DNA from: CAYYIS01 sp964470965
Lineage (GTDB): Bacteria; JAAXHH01; JABIQT01
NCBI GenBank assembly: GCA_964470965.1
Contig: CAYYIS010000043.1
Coordinates: 1 to 41,311, forward strand
DNA: 41,311 nt
Direction: 5' to 3'
The position numbers and the translations under genes are program-made. Within the stretch, counting starts at the first letter, position 1; every line of letters begins with the position of its first letter. The notes under the pieces are model-generated. The model saw only the letters and a program-made list of their open reading frames with translations. It was not told where the DNA came from and did no database searches. Positions 7,918 through 15,097 of the stretch are shown piece by piece.

Positions 7918-9437
7918 GATCGACTCCTTTCCGGCACAGGCGCAATCTGATTTTTATCGAGATAGTCCATCTCGGGCCTGAGGTCCCATCGGATCCCGTC
8001 GGGCGGCTGCACATGCTTGCCCCAGTCCCCTAGGATCCGGTTGTCCTCGCGCAAAACTCCCATCCGGCGCGCTATCTGATCCGGACACCAGTCGGCCAGC
8101 AGTTCGGCTTTCAAATCATCGATAATGGACTGACAGGCCGGATCGTTAATCCTATCTGTCGTTTCTCGCGGATTTTCTTTCAGGTTAAAGAGTTGACAGG
8201 GCTGGCCGTGATAAAAGTTCAGTTTCCAGGGACCCCGTCGAATCATGCGTTGGTAGATGCCTTCTTCCGGAAACGGGCCACCAGCACCGGCGCTGTCAAG
8301 GCAGAACTCGGAGAACGCCACATCGTCCCACTCGGTCCGTCCAGGAGTCTGCAACAGGGGAAGCAGGCTGCGCCCTCGTGATTGGGGTAGGGGAGGACAA
8401 GCCAGGGCCTCGATCATGGTGGCATTGATGTCGAGGGAGGAGACAACACGGTCGCAGCGCGTACCCTCCGGGAGGTGTCCGGGCCAGGACAAGATAGCGG
8501 GGACTTTTACGGAATCCTCGTAAAATGTCTGTTTCCACCACAGACCGTGTTCCCCAATCTGTTCGCCGTGGTCCGATGAATAGACGATAAGCGTGTCATC
8601 TGCAAGGCCGTTCTCCCGAAGGGCCCCCAAGATCTGTCCGATCATGGCATCCATACGGTACACCAGTGCCCAGTAGGCGGCTCGGGAACGGCGACACTCC
8701 GCATCGGAAACCTCTTTAATGTCGCAGGCCTCCCGCCACCATTTGATATGCGGGTGCAGTGCGTCGGAAAATGGCTCCGGGGTATGCGGAAGCGTTATGT
8801 GTTCGCGATAGCGGGCATAGTCCTCGAGGCGGGCGACGAAGGGCTGGTGAGGCAGCATGAAGCCAATCGACAGCGAAAAAGGCTCCGCCGCCTGTCCGGT
8901 CCGCTTCCGATGCCCCAGACATTTTAGATACTCCACAGCGGCAACAGTGACGTCCTCGTCATGCACCTGGTAGGCACTCTGCCCATGACCTGATTTTTCG
9001 AGGCTGATGCGCGACGGTCCGGCTGTCCCGGACAACTCGCCATGATCGACACCTTTCCCACCGGCCTGATTGGGACCATGATCGCCTACCAGCCGCTCCG
9101 CATAGCCGTGTAACTGGTCCGGTCCGACAGCGTGCATACGACCGATCAGAACCGGTCGGTAACCGCCCGCGCCCATGGCATGAGCAAATGTGGGTATCGC
9201 GGAATCCAGGATATGGGAGTTGGTCCACACCTGGTTTTCATACGGAAACCGCCCGGAGAGCATGGACATGCGGGACGGCACACAGATGGGGGAAGGGCAG
9301 TACACGTTTTCGAGTACAACCCCGTTCTCAGCCAGGGCATCCAGATTCGGTGTCTCCACCAGCGGATCGCCATAGCAACCGGTTACGTTCGGATTATGCT
9401 GGTCAGAGTGTATGTAAAGAAGATTGGGGCGGGGCAT
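7902..9437 (-). CDS. sulfatase (operon gene 1)
   Basis: Type I sulfatase of 511 residues. The maturation signature is C52-V-P-S-R56 followed by MLSGRFP. The metal site is D12-Q13 (YIHSDQHN) with D-H in SSDHGEQIGEHG near 287 and a following lysine (LWWK). MLPHQPF resembles the PHxPF substrate-side motif of this family, in the group that includes iduronate- and choline-sulfatase-like enzymes. No signal peptide. It leads the four-gene operon. No ribosome-binding site is visible before the ATG, and the promoter lies so close that the message may be leaderless. The substrate is unknown. Confidence 0.92.
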   Translation of the reverse strand: MPRPNLLYIHSDQHNPNVTGCYGDPLVETPNLDALAENGVVLENVYCPSPICVPSRMSMLSGRFPYENQVWTNSHILDSAIPTFAHAMGAGGYRPVLIGRMHAVGPDQLHGYAERLVGDHGPNQAGGKGVDHGELSGTAGPSRISLEKSGHGQSAYQVHDEDVTVAAVEYLKCLGHRKRTGQAAEPFSLSIGFMLPHQPFVARLEDYARYREHITLPHTPEPFSDALHPHIKWWREACDIKEVSDAECRRSRAAYWALVYRMDAMIGQILGALRENGLADDTLIVYSSDHGEQIGEHGLWWKQTFYEDSVKVPAILSWPGHLPEGTRCDRVVSSLDINATMIEALACPPLPQSRGRSLLPLLQTPGRTEWDDVAFSEFCLDSAGAGGPFPEEGIYQRMIRRGPWKLNFYHGQPCQLFNLKENPRETTDRINDPACQSIIDDLKAELLADWCPDQIARRMGVLREDNRILGDWGKHVQPPDGIRWDLRPEMDYLDKNQIAPVPERSRSCELQ

Positions 9438-9445
9438 GGAGTATT

Positions 9446-9474
9446 ATATTACACCAAAACGTTTTGATCGTCAA
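9446..9474 (-). promoter_or_regulatory. promoter of the sulfatase operon
   Basis: On the minus strand TTGACG (9469-9474) is followed after exactly 17 bases by TAATAT (9446-9451). The ATG at 9437 lies 8 bases after the -10 box, so the transcript would begin at or within a few bases of the start codon. Confidence 0.55.
9455..9466. promoter_or_regulatory. palindromic operator candidate in the sulfatase promoter
   Basis: Perfect 12-base palindrome CAAAACGTTTTG, centred within half a base of the middle of the 17-base promoter spacer. The AAACGTTT core with central CG is the kind of site bound by LacI/GalR-family sugar repressors. No such regulator gene lies in the window. Binding here would block polymerase, so repression relieved by a sugar is the inference. 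Confidence 0.45.
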
Positions 9475-9978
9475 TTATTCAATTACACAGCAGTGTGTTA
9501 CTTGGAGGGAAGAACATCCAATCGTCAACCCTGCAGGGGCCGATGAATCGAAGCGCACAACTGTCTGCTTTTCACTTTCAATCACCCCTCCATATTTTCC
9601 TGGGGCCGAAGACCCGTTCTGAACGAGGTCAGCCCCGGTGCAGCATCTTCCAAAAGTTACCCGTGAAATTGGCTGGTAGTGTAACTGTTCCACGATCATT
9701 GAAATATGTCACGGTTTATCATGCGCCATCCGTGCAATTCAGATGTGGAATCCTAAACACGGGATCCGTAATGAAATTATTAAGTTTTGTAAGATGCGGG
9801 GAGGGCATTAAACAAACTCTATAATTATAGACTGTCCGGCCAGATACTATCCGGTGTAAGCGATCGTCCGGTTTCTAAAATCGCATGGTATAAAAACCTG
9901 TATGTATCGGCAGGTAAATCCGTTATAATAACATCAGGCAGTGAATCAATCGATGAACCAATCAATAAAATAACAACA
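9475..9978. other. divergent intergenic region, no gene recognised
   Basis: About 500 bases between the sulfatase promoter and the methyltransferase. No convincing protein or RNA gene. Two TATAAT boxes on the plus strand (9820-9825 and 9924-9929) could serve the methyltransferase but lack good -35 partners. A possible fold pairs GGGGC (9602-9606) with GCCCC (9632-9636) around CGTTC/GAACG; its meaning is unknown. Confidence 0.4.
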
Positions 9979-11121
9979 ATGCCCTACAGTTATCAGCTCA
10001 ATAACAGATACTTCGCCCAGGTAGCGGACGACATCAAGGATCTCGCCGAGAAAGAACTGCAATCCCTGGGCGCCAGAGAGACAAGTCCAGTGTATAGGGG
10101 AATTCACTTTACAGCCTCTCCTGAGTCCGTTTACCGGATCAATTACCAGGCACGCCTCATCACCCGTGTGCTCGCGCCGCTGACCACCTTCAACTGTCAC
10201 TCCGATAAATACCTGTACCGCAAGGCATCGGAGATCTCCTGGCAGGATTTCCTCGATCCCTCCCGGACGTTCGCGGTCTTCGCCACCGTTTCGCACAGCC
10301 ATATCAAACATTCAAAATTCGCGGCGTTACGATTGAAGGATGCCGTGGTGGACCTGATACGGAATCGTACAGGTGAACGCCCATCCATCGATACCAGGGA
10401 GCCGGACCTGTGGATTAACCTGCATATCGAGCATAACCGCGCCACCATCAGCCTGGATCTATCCGGAGGTGCCCTCCACCGGCGTGGCTACCGCGTCGCC
10501 TCCGTCGAAGCCCCCATGATGGAGACGCTAGCCGCCGCAATCATCGCCTGCTCGGAGTGGGACGGTGATACGCCACTGTACGACCCATTTTGCGGTTCCG
10601 GCACGCTGCTTTGTGAAGCCTATATGCGGGCGGCCCGCGTACCGGCGGGAATCCTGCGTTCGCGCTTTGGATTCGAGCAGCTCCCGGATTTTGACCGGGA
10701 AGTCTGGGATTTGATTAAACAGGAGAGTATGAAGCAAGTCCTTCCGGTTTCCACGGATCTCATCGCGGGGAGCGACCGCTCCACGGAGGCGGTCACAGCC
10801 GCCCGCCGAAATTGCACCACACTGGATCAGAAACACCGGATAGACATCACCCAGCGGGATATTTTCGAAATGGAAGGGCTCGCTGGTTACACGATAATCT
10901 GTAATCCGCCCTATGGCATCCGTATGGGCAAAGATACGGATTTATTCGGCTTCTACAAGGATTTGGGCGATTTCCTTAAACAACGGTGTACGGGCGCCAC
11001 CGCTTACATCTATTTCGGCGAACGCCGGTACGTCAAAGCACTCGGCCTGAAACCCACCTTCAAGCGCCCCATGTCAAACGGCGGGCTCAAGGGGCAGCTT
11101 GCCAAGGTCGAGCTGTATTGA
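9979..11121 (+). CDS. THUMP-domain 23S rRNA (guanine-N2)-methyltransferase, RlmL-type
   Basis: 380 residues. An N-terminal ferredoxin-like/THUMP region (about 1-160) is followed by a Rossmann methyltransferase with the SAM motif DPFCGSGTLLCEA (about 204-216) and the catalytic NPPYG (about 312-316), as in N2-guanine methyltransferases. The family includes RlmL (YcbY N-terminal half, m2G2445 of 23S rRNA) and YpsC. The C-terminal RlmK-like domain of the E. coli fusion is absent, which is usual outside gammaproteobacteria. The start is the first ATG fitting the family N-terminus; no ribosome-binding site is visible before it. It converges on the amidohydrolase gene 51 bases away. Confidence 0.87.
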   Translation: MPYSYQLNNRYFAQVADDIKDLAEKELQSLGARETSPVYRGIHFTASPESVYRINYQARLITRVLAPLTTFNCHSDKYLYRKASEISWQDFLDPSRTFAVFATVSHSHIKHSKFAALRLKDAVVDLIRNRTGERPSIDTREPDLWINLHIEHNRATISLDLSGGALHRRGYRVASVEAPMMETLAAAIIACSEWDGDTPLYDPFCGSGTLLCEAYMRAARVPAGILRSRFGFEQLPDFDREVWDLIKQESMKQVLPVSTDLIAGSDRSTEAVTAARRNCTTLDQKHRIDITQRDIFEMEGLAGYTIICNPPYGIRMGKDTDLFGFYKDLGDFLKQRCTGATAYIYFGERRYVKALGLKPTFKRPMSNGGLKGQLAKVELY

Positions 11122-11172
11122 ATTGACCGTCATATCTCAAGATGGCCTAAAATTTTAGTCCTAACGCGTCCG

Positions 11173-12459
11173 TCACTCACCATCCACCATATTACCGGCG
11201 ATCCAGACCGTTTCGATGCTGCGGGTATTCCTGATATCCAACAGGGGATCCTCGGTCAGCACCAAGAAATCTGCCCAATTCCCGGGTTCGAGCGTACCGA
11301 TGTCGTCCCTGCCGATGGCTTCTGCCGCGTCACCCGTGGCCGAACTGAGAATCTGCATCGGAGAAAGCCCGGCAGACGCCATCAAAGAGAGCTCCATGTG
11401 TTCGAAATAACCCTGGAAACGTCCCGGCGGACCAGTATCGGTACCAAAAGCTATCGTGACGCCGCCGTCGGCCAGTTTCTTGAGGTTTTCCATGGCTGTC
11501 GGGAGATGCGTCTTAAACCACTGGGCGCTTTTACTGTTTTTTATCCGACTCATACGTTCTGGATTTTTGAGCTGTTCTATGACTGCCGGATCCACAGCCT
11601 TCAGGAAAAAGGGATCCTCGAAGAATTCAGGTATGCTCTCATAGGCATATACCGACACCTCACGCATAAGAGTCGGGCAATACGTTATGTCCTTTTCTTT
11701 TAGCAGTGCGATCAGCCCATCGGGCACGGCCTTATCGCGAATGCTGTGGGCGATGAAATCCACATTCGCCTGTGCCAGGCCGATGGCATCCTCCAGGTAT
11801 ACCAGGTGCGCCGCCACCGGCAGACCGGCTTGATGCGCCCGGTCAATCACTGACTCGTAAACCTCCCGTGTCATCTTCTTTCCCCGCCCAAGACCATCGT
11901 CCACGCGTATTTTAATGAAATCAGCCTTCAAGGCCAGATTTTCCTCGACCATCGCACGAGCAGCCTGCGGGGTGCCGCCCGACACGACAGACCCGGCGAT
12001 GAGAAGCCGGCTGCGGGCCAGGTCCTTGGTGTTTTGAGCATCCCTTATGATGGCGGACACCCGCTGGTCTCCCCCAAGACTATTGACCGTCGTAACGCCG
12101 TAGCGGGCGTAGAGTCGCAGCTGCCTCAACAGGTTTTCGCTGGTGAAATGATCCGTTTCCAAACCAAACGTCCCGTTCACATGGCCATGGGTATTGATTA
12201 GCCCGGGCATGATGGTTTTACCGGTCACATCGATAAGAGTCGTGCCCTCCGGAACCGTCAATTCCGTTGTGGGGCCTACCGCCTCGATCCGACCGTCGCG
12301 TACCACCAGAACCCCGTTATCGATGGGATTTCCGCCCGTACCATCTATAATCCGTGCCCCCACAAATGCCCGGGCACTCCCTACCTGGACCGGCTCCGGT
12401 GCACCACAGGCTGTCAGGAAGCCGATGACGAGCATAAAAGCAATCGATTTTTTCGGCAA
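11173..12459 (-). CDS. lipoprotein amidohydrolase (imidazolonepropionase/prolidase-like)
   Basis: Metal-dependent amidohydrolase, about 428 residues. From a TTG start at 12459 the N-terminus is a basic-hydrophobic signal with lipobox LTAC (Cys18), so it should be an exported lipoprotein. HGH (H91, H93) gives the first metal ligands, followed by a lysine in DFIKIRVDDG, histidines in VAAHLVY and FIAHSI, and the catalytic Asp in FGTDTG. The C-terminal sheet ends with LEPGNWADFLVLTEDPL. This subfamily often acts on cyclic amides or dipeptides, but the substrate is unknown here. An upstream in-frame TTG at 12492 would add 11 residues before the signal and is less likely; AAGGG precedes the chosen TTG. 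Confidence 0.85.
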   Translation of the reverse strand: MPKKSIAFMLVIGFLTACGAPEPVQVGSARAFVGARIIDGTGGNPIDNGVLVVRDGRIEAVGPTTELTVPEGTTLIDVTGKTIMPGLINTHGHVNGTFGLETDHFTSENLLRQLRLYARYGVTTVNSLGGDQRVSAIIRDAQNTKDLARSRLLIAGSVVSGGTPQAARAMVEENLALKADFIKIRVDDGLGRGKKMTREVYESVIDRAHQAGLPVAAHLVYLEDAIGLAQANVDFIAHSIRDKAVPDGLIALLKEKDITYCPTLMREVSVYAYESIPEFFEDPFFLKAVDPAVIEQLKNPERMSRIKNSKSAQWFKTHLPTAMENLKKLADGGVTIAFGTDTGPPGRFQGYFEHMELSLMASAGLSPMQILSSATGDAAEAIGRDDIGTLEPGNWADFLVLTEDPLLDIRNTRSIETVWIAGNMVDGE

Positions 12460-12515
12460 AACAATTCCCTTCGAATCGTAATTTCCGCCCAATATTCCGG
12501 CTTATTTATGGAAGT

Positions 12516-12878
12516 TCAAAACGTCAATGCCAGCGGCTCTTCCTCAGATTCCCAAAAGGTTTCCGTAACCGTGTCTAGCCTGAAAAACTGATAAGGGTCG
12601 ACTTTTTTATATTCGGCATAGGGGCCGGACCAATCTTTGCGCCGCTCCTTGTAAGCAAGAAATCCTTCCCGGTCCAAATATTCGAAAATCATCATATATC
12701 GGCCCGAGTGTTCACCAGTTTCCCGATCCACCTCTTTAAAATATCGGGCGCTCTTCCACTCTTGAAACATCTCCTTTTGGTGCGCCTCCACATAGACGAA
12801 CCATCGGCGGATCATTTCGTCATGGTCCACTTTCTTGTCGGGCAGGGGTATCCAGGTTTCCAGTGCAAAGAACGACAT
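12516..12878 (-). CDS. small conserved-looking protein of unknown function
   Basis: 120 residues, not recognised with confidence. It is rich in aromatic and charged residues (MIRRWFVYVEAH, RYMMIFEYLDREGF) and the alternation of strands and helices suggests a compact dimeric alpha-beta barrel fold like those of NIPSNAP or antibiotic-monooxygenase-type proteins; this is a guess from pattern only. No signal peptide. GAAGGAG lies 5 bases before the ATG chosen; a GTG two codons upstream sits inside that site and is rejected. It lies between ligA and the amidohydrolase on the same strand, 56 bases before the latter's start. Confidence 0.6.
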   Translation of the reverse strand: MSFFALETWIPLPDKKVDHDEMIRRWFVYVEAHQKEMFQEWKSARYFKEVDRETGEHSGRYMMIFEYLDREGFLAYKERRKDWSGPYAEYKKVDPYQFFRLDTVTETFWESEEEPLALTF

Positions 12879-12942
12879 AGGCACTCCTTCGATATTTCCA
12901 GTACAATATTGGATTGACCAGAATCAAGATAAACAGAATTAA

Positions 12943-14970
12943 TTAATCTATCATTTTGCCAAACTCGTCCTCCGTAAGAACTGGAACCTCCAGCGCCAGT
13001 GCCTTCTCCAATTTCGACCCGGCATTCGCACCGGCAACAACGTAATTGGTCTTTTTACTAACGTTCGAAGTCACTCGTCCGCCCAACGCCTCAATGTGTG
13101 CCGCGGCTTCATCCCTTGTAAAACGCTCCAGTGCTCCGGTCAGAACAAAAATCTGCCCGGCCATCGGCCGTTCTGTCCCTGCTGCTTCCGCCCCCGGCAA
13201 TTCCATGGCGATACCAGCCTCACGTAATTTGTCCACCACCCCGCAATTCTTCTGGTTTGCGAAGAAGGAGGCTACACTCTTTGCGATGGTAGGCCCGATT
13301 TCCTGGATGGATTCGAGTTGTTCCGAAGAGGCTTCTTTTAGGGCATCTATGGATCGCAAATTTTCCGCCAGGAGACGCGCTGCGCGCTGTCCCACATGCA
13401 GAATGCCCAAACCGAATATCACCCGATCGAGGGAACGCTGTTTGCTCTTTTCTATTGATCTCAATAAGTTGTCACCCGAGCGTTCACCCATGCGCTCGAG
13501 AGAGGTGAGCTGCTCACGCGTGAGGGCGTACAGATCGCCCACATCCCGGACCAAGCCTTCTTCCAGCACCTGTTCCGTCACAGCCGGACCGAACCCTTCA
13601 ATGTCCATGGCGTTCCTACTTACAAAATGTTCGACGCGCCCCTTCACCTGGGCGGGACAGACCGTATTGGTGCACCGAATCGCTACTTCCTCACCGATCC
13701 GTACGAGCGGTGTCTGGCACACGGGACAGTTCCTGGGCGTCTCGAACGGCATTGAATCCGCTGGACGATCGTCAATATTAATGCTCACGACCTTGGGGAT
13801 GACGTCTCCCCCCTTCTCGATATTTACGGTGTCGCCGATCCGAATGTCCTTCCGACGCACTTCCTCTTCGTTATGCAGCGTTGCTCGGCTGATCGTAGAG
13901 CCCGCCAAGAGCACCGGTTCCAACACGGCGACCGGTGTCACGACGCCGGTGCGACCTACCTGAAACATGATGTCATTAAGTACTGTCGATGTGCGCTGCG
14001 CCGCAAATTTATAGGCCACAGCCCATCGGGGGCTCTTGAGCGTGGCACCCAATTGGTGTTGCAGACGCATGGAATCTACCTTTATGACCAGACCGTCGAT
14101 ATCATACGGAAGCATTTCCCGCTGTTCCCCCCAGAGAATGCAGTAATCGACCACATCCTGGATGGTATCAAACCGACGGGCACTGGGATTGGTAGGAAAG
14201 CTGTGCCGGCCCAACCAATCCAGACGCCGGTAATGGCTGTCCAGTTCCGGGTGGGCCGTCAGTGCCGCGGCATCGTCCTCGAATAAAAGGCTGTATATGA
14301 ACAACTGTAGCGGGCGTTCCGCCACCTGTCGGGGATCCTGAAGCTTAAGTGAGCCGGCGGTCGCATTACGTGGGTTGGCGAAGACCGCTTCACCACGTTC
14401 TTCGCGGACGTTGTTCATCCTGGCAAAATTCTCGTGGGAGAGATATACTTCACCGCGCGCTTCTATGGCACCAGTCGCAGGATGATCTACAGGTATACGG
14501 AGCGGTATGGATCGGATCGTACGCAGATTGGCGGTGATTTCGTCGCCCTGGGTTCCGTCTCCCCTGGTGGCGCCCTGGACGAGTAAACCGTCTTCGTAGC
14601 GCAGACTGACCGCCACGCCGTCGATCTTGAGTTCGACGGAGTATGTCAGCGTCCGGGCTTCCTCACCAAGCCAGTCTTTCATCCGTCGGTCAAAGCCCAG
14701 AATCTCATCCGTGGCATAGGTGTTGCTGATGGACAGCATGGGAACCGGATGCCGAACCACTGGAAATGAGGAGATGGGTTCCCCACCCACGCGCTGTGAG
14801 GGGGAATCGGCAGTGAGCATGTGGGGGTTATCGGCTTCCAGATCCTGGAGCTCCTTCATCAGCAAATCATACTCATAATCGCTTATGATCGGATGAGCCA
14901 GCACGTGGTACCGGTGATCGTGATCCCGGACGGTCTGTCGAAGTTGTTCGATGCGTTCGGCAGGAGTCAT
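12943..14970 (-). CDS. ligA: NAD-dependent DNA ligase
   Basis: Seals nicks in DNA during replication and repair using NAD+. 675 residues, the usual length. Domains in order: Ia region with the paired tyrosines (YHVLAHPIISDYEYD), adenylation domain with K115 in the KIDG motif as the AMP-accepting lysine, OB fold, zinc finger with four cysteines (CPVCQTP and RCTNTVCP), helix-hairpin-helix repeats (about 440-590), and a BRCT domain at the end (GQIFVLTGAL, ALGGRV, TNYVVAGANAGSKLEKA). All motifs look intact. It starts 127 bases after secDF on the same strand. Confidence 0.97.
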   Translation of the reverse strand: MTPAERIEQLRQTVRDHDHRYHVLAHPIISDYEYDLLMKELQDLEADNPHMLTADSPSQRVGGEPISSFPVVRHPVPMLSISNTYATDEILGFDRRMKDWLGEEARTLTYSVELKIDGVAVSLRYEDGLLVQGATRGDGTQGDEITANLRTIRSIPLRIPVDHPATGAIEARGEVYLSHENFARMNNVREERGEAVFANPRNATAGSLKLQDPRQVAERPLQLFIYSLLFEDDAAALTAHPELDSHYRRLDWLGRHSFPTNPSARRFDTIQDVVDYCILWGEQREMLPYDIDGLVIKVDSMRLQHQLGATLKSPRWAVAYKFAAQRTSTVLNDIMFQVGRTGVVTPVAVLEPVLLAGSTISRATLHNEEEVRRKDIRIGDTVNIEKGGDVIPKVVSINIDDRPADSMPFETPRNCPVCQTPLVRIGEEVAIRCTNTVCPAQVKGRVEHFVSRNAMDIEGFGPAVTEQVLEEGLVRDVGDLYALTREQLTSLERMGERSGDNLLRSIEKSKQRSLDRVIFGLGILHVGQRAARLLAENLRSIDALKEASSEQLESIQEIGPTIAKSVASFFANQKNCGVVDKLREAGIAMELPGAEAAGTERPMAGQIFVLTGALERFTRDEAAAHIEALGGRVTSNVSKKTNYVVAGANAGSKLEKALALEVPVLTEDEFGKMID

Positions 14971-15097
14971 AGTATGTGTGGAGGAGGGCGGTCAAAAAAT
15001 GTTGTTCGTGCGCAAGCAGGGGTCGCCCTGGGCACTCTAATACATGCAGAGGAGAGGGTCTTGACCTCAAAGAGATCGCGATAACCCGGAACCGAAA

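Noticed and set aside
11147..11158. CTAAAATTTTAG palindrome between convergent genes as a terminator
   Set aside because: Short, AT-only stem; too weak for a rho-independent terminator.
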